A stretch of DNA of 64,000 bases from Tubiluchus corallicola (GCA_030141605.1 JAQGDQ010000262.1:253240-317239), one strand, 5' to 3'. Counted from the first letter of the stretch, positions 12,401 to 22,474 are shown. Notes: generated from the letters alone by a model not told the origin. Numbers and translations: made by a program.

Positions 12401-14944
12401 TACAGTAATGTTTACAGTTAAGTTTGAACTATATCTTTCGATTATTGAGTATTTTCAATACTAGCTGTGCTTCCAACGATTCAAATGAGAATCAGACAAA
12501 TTTCAGGAAACTCGAACAGAGACTGGCAGAGAAAGGAGAACTCTAGCAGTACCTCCAGAAACCTGGTACTGCCTGTTAAGTTTGCCGTAAGAAACTTCTG
12601 TATTGCATTCCTATCATTAAACCTCAAAAACGTAGTCATCAAATACCCAACTTTCGAAAAATCCATAATTCAGCAACAGAACAAAATGGCGATTAGTAAG
12701 ACGATATTGCGAGACAACTATCCAAACTAAGTCCTATCAGCATAAAGTAAAAGTCGCTTTCCATAACAAATTATGTCAATTTAAATTTCAGATGTTCTAA
12801 TTAAAAATGTTTTTTATGAAAGTCATAATTACAATTGCGGCTGTTTTTAAGACACTGTAGTTACACATCCAGAAACGACGCTATCATGTAAAAAACATTT
12901 GAGCTGAGAAGGTCCTGCCTCACAATCCTCACTCCTAGTTTCCAATTTATCTTTTTACGCAAAAATATTTACGAACAATGTGCAAAAATAATGCAAGCCA
13001 AAGTGCAAGAATCCAAAATGCAAAAAATGCCTCCATAGCTTTATGTTGAGACAATATTCATGAGCAATTTTTCTTTGTGATACGCCTGGATTAGAGACAG
13101 AGCTAAAGTGGAAACAGGCATAGGGCCGATTACAGCCAAAAGATTGTGATTACATTCATGGCAGTGTCATAAACACTGTGACTACAATTATAGTAGAAAA
13201 GTGATGATTACAATTACCATTAAATAGATAAGACTACTATTATAATTACATTAATTATTTCATTCAAAGCTAGCAGAATAGTTAGTGTCTTTTGACAAGT
13301 TTCCAATACTGTTGTCTCTTTATCTGGCACAGACACTTAACTGAATGGCAGAATGTACGATGCAGGGCGCAATTTTCACAATTTCAATGAAGAATAAAAC
13401 ACTATTGAAACTTTTAATGTAAAACCAAATAAAGAAAAAACTGTTATTTATTTCACTTTGTTGACGATTCAATAGTATGTCTATTTCGTGTGGTAATGAG
13501 ATCGTTTGATTTGCACACGTATTAAAATAACATGTGTTCAGCATGGACAGGAAGTCTGCCACCCTGATCTGGTGATACTTCCTGTTGTCTAATTACTACT
13601 ACTACCTATTGCAGACTTTGGAACTAAAGTTTGGCTCTCTGGCAGTCCACAATCTGTAAAAGTTCACTTGGTTGCACATAAAATTCACGAGAAATGCTAT
13701 CTTTCATGCCTTGAGCGATTAGTCAGACTGGTTTCTCACTATCATAACTGGAGCGTTTTGAGCTTGTACTAGGCTGCAAAAACGTTGCAGAAAAACAATC
13801 TATATGTTTAAGTAGGACACCAAAAATTTACTTTTTTGGCCACAGAAAGAAATGACTGGTTTACTGCACATTTGTTCCACAGAAAACAATAATACTGATT
13901 ACCAGACTAGATTTTTTGTGAAAACGAGTAGAAATATAATGGAGGCTGGATCTTTGATGGTAGATTTCTTGCTAAAACGTTGGGTAAGAAATTCAGCTCT
14001 GAACTGAAAAGTGAAGAGGGAAGAATGAGGGATCACGCGTATAAATATAAGAATGTACAATATAGCAGACTCAATGTACGAAAACGATTTTTCACGGTGT
14101 TAACACCAAAGTTATGGAATAAGTTACCAGAATACGGCCATCTTTGAATGTTTTTAAGAACTATCTAAACAAGAATTTTGGAACTGTGAATACACACAGA
14201 CAGACCCCAGGGAGTATCTTAGCAGACAGACACAAGCTTTTTAACATAACCAAAAAAAACTTGATGTTCAAACTGAGAGAGATTTTTCATGCGAATAGTT
14301 AAGCATTGTCAAGACCCTCAACAGGCAACAGCCTATCACGGAAGACGGCCACGAATGGTACCTGCATGCAAAGTAAGAATTTAAGGCTCACTAGTGGCCA
14401 TGAATTCAATCACATCTGCATCCAAGAGCATTTTATAGTTTTCTTTGTTTATGAATATTTAAGTTTTAAATTCATCTGCTGTTAAATATGTACATTGTAC
14501 ACTGATGTGCATTAAGTTAATTCCTTTAATGTTTAACCGAAAGTTAATTTAATACACTACTAAGTCCAAGGACCAAAAAAGCAGTAACACTAACTCGCAT
14601 TAGAAAAAATAATTTACTTCCAAGTGACAACAAAACATGGAACTAGCGCATATACAAGTCAAGTGAGCCTATTCAGATAACAATAACATTAAAGCGAAAA
14701 ATGTTTAGCAACATGAACCTGAGTAATACCAAAAAATATTTAGCGTCAAGAATCTCAGTGAGACCACGAAAACTACTTTGATAAAAACTATAATTAATAA
14801 TCGAACCTCCAAAGTGAAGCTTCTGCAGATATTTCCGAACGACAGCCACGCTTTTTCTTGCGTATCTTTGTCCATGTTGAGATCCAAACAAAGGTTATTG
14901 AAGCGCTCTTCAACATTCTGGTCACCTTCTTCAGAAAACCCCAT
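316..14944 (-). CDS. RBL1: Retinoblastoma-like pocket protein (p107/p130 family), 5' part of gene
   Basis: Eleven exons join in frame by GT/AG sites: 14944-14807, 11841-11708, 10035-9835, 7890-7826, 7201-7076, 6183-6023, 5579-5515, 4053-3873, 3035-2866, 1085-1004 and 453-316, giving 487 codons (1,461 nt) before the left edge. The product aligns along its whole length with vertebrate p107: N-terminal cyclin-like fold (about 1-345; HWLACALYVACR, KKWADMANLPQEF, FKKFEPIFLDIF, DDLVNSYHLVLCCLDL), the VGDFDERIFLG segment, then the start of pocket domain A (STPLTGRRYLKEK, TATQSVSRLQ, GSHIDFAKKRLQLGE). Family knowledge: these nuclear proteins bind E2F4/5 and, within DREAM, repress cell-cycle genes; CDKs inactivate them. 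The Thr-Pro sites EIGTP, PSTPLTG and NITPVS correspond to p107 CDK sites. The start ATG has A at -3 and G at +4. Pocket B and the C-terminus lie outside the window. RBL1 versus RBL2 cannot be separated; invertebrates usually have one RBL. Confidence 0.95.
1004..1085 (-). CDS. RBL1: RBL exon 10 (residues 414-441)
   Basis: TTTAG acceptor and GTATGA donor; encodes SCKVNPNLVVQARVKKMG then EIFCTHYAQ, matching p107 ESCVRNPVENIM and GETFCQHY in pocket A. Phase fits both neighbours. Confidence 0.93.
2060..2421. mobile_element. hAT-like non-autonomous element (intron 9 of RBL)
   Basis: Terminal inverted repeats TAGGGGTGAGCAT / ATTCTTTACC...TGCTCACCCCTA bound a 362-bp segment rich in TTCGAA/TTCGAATT motifs, as in many Ac-like hAT MITEs. 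The flanking 8-mers agree at only 5 of 8 places, so the target duplication is decayed. It contains no transposase. Confidence 0.7.
2866..3035 (-). CDS. RBL1: RBL exon 9 (residues 358-414), start of pocket A
   Basis: Acceptor TTTCAG|ACA and donor CA|GTAAG. It encodes TKTLAPSTPLTGRRYLKE, ITPVSTATQSVSRLQGLL and CKAAPSEILLAIFQ. This is the entry to pocket domain A, with two Thr-Pro sites corresponding to p107 CDK sites. Confidence 0.97.
3407..3633. repeat. Dispersed repeat family A, copy 1 (intron 8 of RBL)
   Basis: About 225 bp aligning, with scattered differences, to 41,464-41,677. Shared blocks include GGCTCAGTGAA, GCGCCTTTTTGTCA, CAAATAGAAGGC and TGACGTCAT-TGACGTAGAGC. No coding potential or clear terminal repeats. 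CAGAATAAAGAATG just upstream of both copies may be part of the unit. Confidence 0.8.
3873..4053 (-). CDS. RBL1: RBL exon 8 (residues 297-357)
   Basis: Acceptor TTTCAG|G. It encodes KNLNKVYEEFVLSVGDFD, ERIFLGSEASTEIGTP and NLQQHFDS, then a TCG|GTATGG donor. VGDFDERIFLG is a hallmark of p107/p130, and EIGTP contains a conserved CDK-type site. Confidence 0.96.
4815..5313. mobile_element. hAT-like MITE with perfect 8-bp target duplication (intron 7 of RBL)
   Basis: Terminal repeats CAGGGGTGTGCAAA (4823) and TTTGCACACCCCTG (ending 5305) are flanked by the direct repeat TCGTAAAC at 4815-4822 and 5306-5313. The 483-bp interior has several GCGGGCCGC-like blocks and no transposase. The 8-bp duplication and CAGGGGTGTG end identify hAT. 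Open frames over it are not genes. Confidence 0.92.
5515..5579 (-). CDS. RBL1: RBL exon 7 (residues 276-297)
   Basis: A 65-bp exon with TTTAG acceptor and GTGAGT donor encoding ILKGTKETLSGLLEQPNF and EQN. Its start matches ILKGE of p107. The remainder is a poorly conserved linker, so this exon rests mainly on splice sites, phase and position. Confidence 0.85.
6023..6183 (-). CDS. RBL1: RBL exon 6 (residues 222-275)
   Basis: GATAG acceptor and GTATAG donor enclose a frame encoding LPRDFNSRDYQVPMEPPC, IIEHLCDQHEGLELEARG and IKEHWWKPHIKRLFDQK. p107 has PPCIIAVLCELHDGL and GIKEHYFKPYISKLFDRK here. Confidence 0.94.
7076..7201 (-). CDS. RBL1: RBL exon 5 (residues 180-222)
   Basis: CTAG acceptor, GTATGT donor. 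It encodes GNFPAISDDLVNSYHLVL then CCLDLFYANALL and RRDLLNPEF, matching p107 DDLVNSYHLLLCCLDLIFANA. Confidence 0.96.
7826..7890 (-). CDS. RBL1: RBL exon 4 (residues 158-180)
   Basis: A 65-bp exon, TTTAG acceptor and GTATGG donor, encoding KPPCSATEVINACWTLFVYV; it matches the p107 segment ending CWTLFVYTKG. Phase is correct with both neighbours. Confidence 0.93.
8040..9632. mobile_element. Possible degraded hAT-like element hosting the nested MITE
   Basis: CCGAACCGAA-type motifs (8046-8110, 8550-8575) and a right end reading ATTCGGTGCATCCCTAT near 9614-9631 resemble hAT elements with GGATGCACCGAAT termini. The left terminal repeat is not recognisable and no target duplication was found, so the extent is approximate. 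Confidence 0.35.
8106..8549. mobile_element. MITE with about 29-bp inverted repeats (intron 3 of RBL)
   Basis: The two ends, TACCGTATTTTCCCGTGTAT... and its complement, match for about 29 bp including GTATAAGAGACCC. They enclose about 440 bp without coding capacity. A TA at each boundary suggests a Tc1/mariner-type TA duplication. CCGAACCGAA-type motifs on both flanks suggest insertion into an older hAT-like element. Confidence 0.85.
9835..10035 (-). CDS. RBL1: RBL exon 3 (residues 91-158)
   Basis: Acceptor CACAG|CCTTATC; encodes LIQFFSKMKKWADMANLP, ..., STVIFKKFEPIFLDIF and PKSRKQK, then an AA|GTCAGT donor. This is the most conserved N-terminal block of the p107/p130 family. Open frames on the opposite strand here are shadows. 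Confidence 0.96.
10518..11022. repeat. 96-bp minisatellite, about 5.2 copies (intron 2 of RBL)
   Basis: Units begin GTGAATCAACTTTTG at 10518, 10614, 10710, 10806, 10902 and 10998, exactly 96 bp apart. Each contains ACATGTACAGAAGCA, AGGCCTAGGCCTCTGTC and ACCACATCGTAA. Units differ by a few substitutions; the last is truncated. Confidence 0.97.
11055..11663. mobile_element. MITE relic with TTCGCGG/TATCGCGGG ends (intron 2 of RBL)
   Basis: The right end reads TACTTCGCGG, TTATCGCGGG, then GAGGGAACACTG followed by TA. The left side has diverged complementary-type motifs (GTGCTCCCTAGC, TTTCGCGGG, TATCGCGGTA). It resembles the widespread animal MITEs beginning CAGTGTTCCCTC. A 47-bp segment at the right end (about 11,568-11,661) is duplicated in tandem. 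Confidence 0.55.
11708..11841 (-). CDS. RBL1: RBL exon 2 (residues 47-91)
   Basis: Open between a TTTAG acceptor and a GTAGGT donor; too short to show as a stand-alone ORF. It translates as GDSIHWLACALYVACRSS and on through GTMEGNCVSLTRLLRS, nearly identical to p107 in this stretch. It ends with two bases of a Ser codon completed by exon 3. Confidence 0.95.
14028..14190 (+). pseudogene. LINE reverse-transcriptase C-terminal relic (intron 1 of RBL)
   Basis: The plus strand translates as VQYSRLNVRKRFFTVLTP then KLWNKLPE, and after a frame change SLNVFKNYLNKNF. This follows the non-LTR pattern R..FF.V..P.LWN.LP......S.N.FK..L found after the RT domain. The frameshift and stop show it is dead. 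The clade is not assigned. Confidence 0.6.
14807..14944 (-). CDS. RBL1: RBL exon 1 (residues 1-46)
   Basis: First coding exon, beginning MGFSEEGDQN and ending SFTLE at a GAG|GTTCGA donor. The phase and position agree with the p107 N-terminus (ALCQELNLD...NYSLE). The start codon context is AAAATGG. Confidence 0.92.
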
Positions 14945-15042
14945 TTTCTGATGTTAAATAAAAAAATTAATCGACAATGGCTACATAAATTTAGAAACAG
15001 CAAACCAAACCGATCAAAGCGACGCTAGGCGTCTTCCCGAAT

Positions 15043-15052
15043 GGCGCGAAAA
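15043..15052 (-). promoter_or_regulatory. E2F site in the RBL proximal promoter
   Basis: The minus strand reads TTTTCGCGCC, a strict match to the E2F consensus TTTSSCGC, about 100 bp upstream of the RBL start codon. The human p107 promoter is E2F-controlled, so this is most simply an autoregulatory E2F/RBL site. Transcription start and occupancy are not known. Confidence 0.65.
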
Positions 15053-15059
15053 CTGGCCT

Positions 15060-18000
15060 ACTCGCGCTCCAAAGCGGTTTTTGTCAGAAAATAGTTCTAT
15101 TATTTACCCACTGAAAAACTACAAACAAGTTGAAACTCAATTTTTTCTAATACGCTAAACAAAAATAAGTAAACTCCGAAGGTGTTAGAGAGCAATGTTA
15201 GATTAAATTTCGTCATGGCTTTTGTGAAAGTTATTTTGGAACCCTGCGGATTGATTTTGTGTTGGTATCATACAGTCTATTTGGGCGGGGCTAAACGAGT
15301 AAACGTAGGCGTACGACAGATCCCGGACGCAGCTTTGGATGCACTAATCCGATGGAAAATCAGGCATATTGATGTTGATCATAAGTTATGAATTTCTGAT
15401 TATGGTTAGGATTTTTTAAAAACTTAAGTCTGACCAGGGATTTATTCGGAGATATTTTTATCTGATACACGAAAGATACTCACTATATATAAATTGTACT
15501 GCTTGTACAATAAAAACGTTGTGCAAATGTGCAGCAGGACCAGATACCTGCATGTTTCTTGAAATCATTTAATAAAATTTTAATGTTGGACATCTAAAAA
15601 GTTAAATTGTGTGACGGTTGGAGTATTGGTTTCCAACCAGTTTCTAGCATTTGAAGATTATACTGACTGGATAACTTTTTTATGTGATGGCTGTAGTTGG
15701 ACCGAACAGTATAACTCTCAAAGATAAGATATTAAGCACTCGCAAAGTAAAATGTTAAGTCGACGGTCTTACAAATGTGCAGACACATGCACGTGTATCC
15801 TTCTTGAATGAGAAAAAATGTCAGCAATATACAGGTGACAGATCAGTAGATCGGTGTAATTAGTATTTTCCACCCGTCCACCACTCACCTGTACAATTAT
15901 AACCATTTATTTAGACGAAACAATATCTAGGAGCCTAAAATCGCGTATAGCAATTGAAATTAAGAAACACACAGTAACAAACAGGTGATTGCCATGAAAA
16001 TCGCTTTTTGGTGATTTAAGCTATAGCAATGTTTCCGACTGTTTTTCTCATGTCGGTATGTGGCCAAAGCTATCTCTTTTGATTCGCAATCTCTTTGACT
16101 AGCAGCAAGATTTCGGTCCTGCCACAAGAAAAAAATAAAAATTAGCTTCTGTCGTTAAGTGCTGGATATCAGGATGAAAACATAGCACACACCTTAGCCA
16201 CTGCTGTAGCACAAAATTGATCTATAACAATTCGAAGATTCTATATCTATGTAGGAAGAAATCATGAGTGACAAAATGTGAGTCATCGTAGATTTGGCAA
16301 GTTGTTTCACGCTGTGCTACAACGTGCTGTCTGCTTAAACTAGAAGTGGAAAATTCTTTTTAGCTCAAAGTACAGGCTTAATAGTTAACAGTATAACTGA
16401 AATTCGGAACCGTGTGCGAATGAAACAAAATTTTGAGTGCTTCTCAAAGTAAAAGTGACTGTTATGCTCGATAGATGGCAGCACAACCACGTAGGAGATC
16501 GAAGTCGAGAAATGATTCAGTTTCAGTATGTAAAAGCGCGTTCGGATTAACGAGTTTTCTGGCCAAATAACTAGCGAAATAACTCGCAAACGTGTTTAGA
16601 CTAGAGAACAAAACTTGCTGAGAGTTACTCTACGACACTAAGTGCGAGCTGACCGTCACTTTTCTATTCGCTGCAACAACTGTCGGAGAGTTTGCAATTT
16701 CTTGCAGCACTTCACACTTGTGGGTTTGCTTTCAGAAAGAACACTCGGCAGTATGAATGCTCCGTAACGTCCTTGCTTCAGACCAAGTCTAAAGCCAACT
16801 TGGAGTGTGGTAGATTCTTTACAACGTCGGTTGTAAAAAATAACTAGTACCAGAAAATCCTAGCTTTAAGACAATTGACATATAAACGCAAGAAGTTTTC
16901 AATAAAAATTAAACAATTAAGACTAAGACAGTCCCACCATTTGTTAGTCCATTTGGGAGCAAATGGCCTAAATCTTGGAAGCATGAGTACTACCCAGCAG
17001 TACCTAAAACGCTGCTGGTATTAAAATATTGTAATTAAGTGACTAATAATTATTAAACAGACTGGTAGTCAATTGACTGACTATACTGTTGTCGAACTAA
17101 CTGCCAAAATCACGGACATTGATAATTAACGAAGTAACTGGCTAACTGACTGACTAACTAAGTGACTTATTAACTGATGACTAACTGACTGACTAATAAA
17201 AATAGGTGTTAGTAATCATAAAACGCAGAAAGTATCTATTGATTTTATTTGCATATTACTGTAGTTTGGAGAGAAATAGTAGTTTTTTTCGTAGAATCAT
17301 TCACTGCACTACCGGGAAATCAGTCAAATTGCTTTGCCGTTGTTGTTACCGGATGTACGTTTACGTGCCCCTGGACACTACTGGAAACTAGTTGTGATAG
17401 GTAGATTTCATAACCATGAAGCAAGAAAAAAGAAAGAAAAAAGTTCGGAAGCAACTATTAAAAATATGATTTTGTATTATCCATTCGTAACACTTTGTTC
17501 ATAACTTGTTTAGGTACAGGAGGCAAACAGATCAGCTTTTGTTTCATGTTTTACATGTTCAAAGCCTTTGTTTCGTTTTTTAAATACGCTTTGTTGGAAT
17601 CAAATAGGTTTCTGATCTCATAATTGCAGCGTCTCTAATTATAAACTTGTGCAACAGGGCGCGAGTTTGCATTCCTCCAAGGTTGTGACTTGTTGGGCTG
17701 GTTTGCTGGAGGTAGGAAGACGGTGAGAGGACAATGTACTGGTCACAGGGCTATCGCTCGTTTTGTGATGGCGGCAGTGATGGGTGCCTCTTGTTAAACA
17801 CCCTCTCATTTTCAGTGAAATGTCAATTGAACTTCGTTTTAATTTCCGTTAATACAATATTGAAAATATACAGGGGTAGCGAATTGAAATATTAAATCGC
17901 TGTATAAAATACAAGATTTCTCTTCAATTCAAATACGTTTATTGTAGACGACGGAGATGAAAATGCGAAGAAAAGGTTATTAGTTGAAATTTTGTAAAAT

Positions 18001-18300
18001 CTTCAAGTCTAGAACCACACAATTCGTCACTTGACAGTCTTTTCATAAGATGCTACATTTTGTATCTTGCAAGCCGGGAAACTTTCGCAAGTAAAAGTGC
18101 ATCAGTGTTTTACATGAACAGGTTAATTTAATAATGTCAAGCATTTTCGACTTGGTTATCGCAAAATCAGAAAAGTTTACCCAAAAGAATTATGTGGAGC
18201 AATACACTAACCAGGCTTAGGAAGGCATCTTTTAGTTGAAAGTTTTCAAATGATACAATCTTTTTAAAATTCATTGGTTGTTTGGTATTGTGAGTTTTGC
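15060..18300. other. Intergenic DNA, no supported gene
   Basis: Short open frames only, without recognisable domains. Positions 17,080-17,200 form a degenerate AACTGACT-like tract. Part of this interval may be upstream regulatory sequence of RBL. Confidence 0.6.
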
Positions 18301-18328
18301 TACTACTGTATATATATATATATTTTTT

Positions 18329-18356
18329 CTGACAGAATATATATATATTCTGTCAG
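18329..18356. repeat. Perfect 28-bp palindrome
   Basis: CTGACAGAATATAT is followed directly by its reverse complement. It follows a TA microsatellite (about 18,308-18,323) and abuts a 43-bp segment repeated at about 18,700-18,742. Confidence 0.9.
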
Positions 18357-18955
18357 TCAGTTAGTCAATTAGTAAGTTAGTAAGCCAGCCAGCCTTTTTA
18401 TTGTTTCTTTCTTTTTTCTTTCTATTTTAATTTACGAATCCATTTTCTCCCTTTGTTTTTTCCTTTCGGTCGTCTTTTTACTTCTTATTTTTCTTTTTTG
18501 CCTTTTCTTTTTCATTCATTCACTGTTTTATTCGTTCATCTGCTCGATCATTCATTTTTCTTTCTTTCCTTCCTTCCTTCCTTCCTTCCTTCCTTCCTTC
18601 CTTCCTTCCTTCCTTCCTTCCTTCCTTCCTTCCTTCCTTCCTTCCTTCCTCCATCTTCGGTTTACTTATTCTTTTTTCCATTATTCACTTGTTCATTTAT
18701 TCTGTCAGTCAGTTAGTCAATTAGTAAGCTAGTAAGCCAGCCAGTCAGTCCACCAATCAGAAGGTTGGTTGAACGGTCGCTCAGTTACTAATTGGTCAGT
18801 AAATCAGTCAGTCAGTCAGTTAGTCAGTCCAGTGAACTAGTACTCCATAGTCAGTCCAAAGTCGGTCAGTAGTCAGTCGGCTAGTCAGTCAGCCAGTCAG
18901 TCAGTCAACCAGTCAGTCAGTCCAGTGAGCTGGTACTCAGTCAGTCCATAGTCGG

Positions 18956-19026
<71 letters not shown>

Positions 19027-19190
19027 GTCAGTCAGTCAGCCCAGTGAGCTAGTTCTCAGTCAGTCCATAGTCGGCCAATAGTCAGTCAGCTAGTCAGGCA
19101 GTCAGCCAGCCAGTCAGTCAGCCGGTCAGTTAGCCAGTCAGTCAGCCAGTCAGTCAGCTATTCAGACAGCCAGTCAGCTATTTATCCATC
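18348..19190. repeat. Compound microsatellite block (TTCC, AATC, AGTC)
   Basis: (TTCC)n spans about 18,561-18,650 and (AATC)n about 18,956-19,027, inside a degenerate AGTC/CAGT field running to about 19,180. A 43-bp direct repeat flanks the TTCC part. A higher-order unit containing CCAGTGAGCT and AGTCCATAGTCGG recurs about three times (near 18,829, 18,932 and 19,040). The Ser/Leu/Pro-rich frame over TTCC is an artefact. Confidence 0.95.
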
Positions 19191-19199
19191 TATGAAATT

Positions 19200-20619
19200 C
19201 ATGTGCCTGATGGATGGATGATACTTTTTCTCAATTTACACGAGATCGGAATTGTTCACAGATTAAATAAGTAGAAATATGTACGGCCGTCGCCTAACCT
19301 GCCAGTGTTACAGCAGTAAGGCAGATCTTTGCCGTCTCTCTCACCTGGTTTGTGGAACTGCCCGCTTCAACCTGTCGCACAGCCTAATGCTGCTGCAGGC
19401 GAGTACACATACAAGGAAGCAGCGTCAATCGCTCAGCACCGCACTATCTCATCCGAGTCAGGCCAAAAGGTTTTTGAACCAGAGTTTGTGACAGCAGCGG
19501 TGCAGATGGAATGCAAGATGGTTTGTTGATCAGACGCGTTTAGGATCGCGTCGCTTAATGACAGGTGTATAGACGGCAGGTAAACCTGGCGAGAAACAGC
19601 TGGCTACGGATTTCCAATTTACTGGGAAAAGAAACTTTTTAAGTGGACTGTTCGTATTCTGTTGTGCTGTACACGGGCTTGGAATGTTAATCAAATCTTG
19701 GCCATAATTTGGCGGGCCACGAGAAGAACTGAGAGATAGACTTCTTCAAATTCTGCGATGAGTTTGTAAATCGTTTGGTAAGTAATTCAGAAGTCAGAAA
19801 TTAGAAATGTCTTATTGCCTTTGTATAAGAAAATCAAGTTATAACAATACATAATTAATTCGCAAAGTCAAAAAAAAGTTTAGCTGAAAAACAATAAACC
19901 TGTTTTTTTGCTAATTCTTTGCTGTACCACTGAAGCTCTAGATAAAATTTTAATGTTTATTGAGATTTCAAAGCGTCGAGCTTCGACAAAATTTTGTAAC
20001 AGTAATAAATCCATTCTGAATATTATGGCCGTGTAGCCATGATAGCCCTTCTACGTTCAAGTTATTAGTACCTTTTCTAAATGCGCTTAGCAGTCTACTG
20101 AGGCTAGACGATGACCTTGAAGACTCCTGGGACGTCCAGAATCACGTAGGCCTAAAATGGACTTGAATTATTTTTGAAGTATTAGTAAGACGGCGCGGGT
20201 ATATGACAAACCTGCTGTTTACGTTTGTGGTAAATTCACAAAGTTCGTATGAATAATGGATCCGGGAAGATAAGATTTGCCACCTACTTGGTGAGAGCTA
20301 TATGGTATAGGCCTATAATTATGTTGTAATAACTGTACTGTTCTACAGCTATTACCAAACAAGCTATACTAGTTACAATGTATGGCTGGCTGGTAGCATA
20401 CACAAATTGATGCCCGCAGTATAAGTGCTTTAAAGTGATAATACGTAGATCTTAGAAGCTTGTGAAGTGCAAAAACTTCCTTATTTACTATCATATGGAA
20501 ATTATTACGTGTTTGATTTAGCAGTAACCGTCTTGTACGGTATTTGATGTTGAACTTTGTTCTCCAGCGCTGTTCTATTCGGAATCGCAGAGTCGTTCAT
20601 TATTCTTATAATGTTGTTC
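19200..20619. other. Non-coding stretch with a GC-richer segment at 19,279-19,529
   Basis: Positions 19,279-19,529 are clearly GC-richer than the surroundings and hold two overlapping plus-strand frames (66 and 70 codons), one ending in EYTYKEAASIAQ and VFEPEFVTAAVQMECK. I do not recognise the products. It could be an exon, an untranslated leader or an old insertion. The rest shows nothing recognisable. Confidence 0.25.
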
Positions 20620-20949
20620 TTAACCCTTTCATATCCGTTGTATCTCGTGGGATACGAGAATATTTTCTGCCTTTAAATTTAATAAAATTTGAAAACTGAC
20701 AGTTATTTGATCTGTTAATAGTTATTTTGATTTAAGCCAATAACAATAGACTAAAAACAGTGATAAAATGGTAAACTAAAAAATCTACATAGCACAAAAA
20801 ACTGTGCAAGGTACAGTACTTTAGAGATGACTTTGTACAGGGAGAAAAAAATTATTATTATGTGTAAACAAGATGGTCATACTGAACAAAAGTACCAAGC
20901 CAAAAAAAATTTTCTTATTAAAAAAACAATTTGGGACTGAAAGGGTTAA
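20620..20949. mobile_element. piggyBac-like MITE with TTAA target sites
   Basis: TTAA|CCCTTTCATATCC at 20620 and GACTGAAAGGG|TTAA ending 20949 give inverted ends (CCCTTTCA/TGAAAGGG) immediately inside TTAA duplications, the piggyBac signature. The 330-bp element has no transposase. Confidence 0.75.
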
Positions 20950-21775
20950 TTTTTTGATTGACAAAATAAGGAAACTTCATACTGCAAAGTATTTTTATAA
21001 CGATATTGTCTTTTTGCGAAAATATACTGTAGATCACCAGTTATATACAGCATTAAATACCGGAATTTGCGTATTCGGTGAAAAAGTGTCTTGTTGCTAC
21101 TTACAGCTAATGTGTGGATGCGGCATTTCCTAATTCTGTCAGCATCCTGTTGCTTGGTAACGCTTGGTCGCTCAGTTGCCTCAAATTCGCGCTGCGTAAC
21201 CAAAATTTACTGTACCTTTAGCAAATTTTTTTTTGTACAACAGGAGTATGGCACTGCAATTGATGTGATATTTTTGTCATTGCTCTAAAAAATAATTATG
21301 TAGAACATAGTTTACATATTTTATTCTGAGAATTTTTGATAGAAATTTCTTACAATTCAAAAATCAGTGTAATAAAAACACAAAAAAGAATCATTATGAA
21401 CTGAGATCCAGATTGACCCCATATGCTTTTCTTGGTTTGATATGCACTATTGTGACCTTGACCTTGAACTGACCTTTCATTTCCACTTTTTAATATTAGT
21501 AGTTGGTTTTTAGAATATATTTAGCATTGGGTTTTTAGATGTATGTTAGAATATTGGTTTTTGTTATTAGGGAAAAATTTCTCTCCCATTGTGCAAATCC
21601 AAATAAACGGACGACAAACTACTTAGGACGGACGAATGAACATACAGCAACAATAACAACCACAAAGTGACATTGACCTTGGCTTCTATGTGTCAGGTAT
21701 AGAGAAGAGATAAAGCCGAGTTTCAACTGTATTATTTAGCACAGAGAAGAATTGTTCATGCAGTAGGTTGTATCA

Positions 21776-22166
21776 AGTGTGATCAGAGCCTATTTCAGCC
21801 TAAGCGAGGCCCAGGGAAGTGGGGCGCATGAGGCCCCTCGGGGGGGGGGGCGCCACAATGGTTGGTGCCCAGAAAATTTTCGAACTGCTAGAACGCCGGA
21901 GAAGCATTTTCGAAGAGAAAATATGGAGTTATACAGTTGTTAAAGGAAAGAAAAAATGAAAGAAAAACTGCTTTATTCTCAAGACCAGTCCTTAATACTT
22001 GTCAATACTGGCAAACGGCGCGCATCCGGCAAGAGAGAGAGAGAGAGAGGGAGAGAGGAGGCAGTATGTTCGCATAAAGCAAAAAAAAGTTACCTTGGCG
22101 CAAAGCCCCCCTGGAGGGTGGGGCCCCGGGGAAGTATCCCCCCCTGAAATAGGCCCCGAGTGTGAT
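21776..22166. mobile_element. hAT-like MITE with perfect 8-bp target duplication
   Basis: The direct repeat AGTGTGAT at 21776-21783 and 22159-22166 flanks a 375-bp element whose ends are inverted (GCCTATTTCAG / CTGAAATAGGC). The interior has a G11 run (21,840-21,850), GGGGCCCC-type blocks and a GA tract (22,034-22,057). It contains no transposase. Confidence 0.85.
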
Positions 22167-22474
22167 ATAAGATATAGTTTATATTTCTTTCCAAGACTTG
22201 ATGGATGATGACTAAATTGACGATAAAGTGAACGGGGATCCCCAATTGCCAACTAATGCGAGCTAATCTGTTTAGACGACGCGCTGCGTATGCGGATGTA
22301 GAGAGCGTCAGTTTCCGGTTGTCTCTGGTTCCTGGTTTCTGTCGCAGATGGCATCTGGATGAGTGATGACAAATACCATAATGATAAGCACCTCAATAAT
22401 CTATGAATGAGTTTTAATAGGTAATTTTAATGAGTTGTTTTACTTGTCCGGGTTCACAAATTAATAATTGAGTA

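Noticed and set aside
15182-15391. 69-codon plus-strand frame just upstream of RBL, possible divergent gene
   Set aside because: No recognisable domain, splice signals or extension; it may be chance. It remains possible as a small exon.
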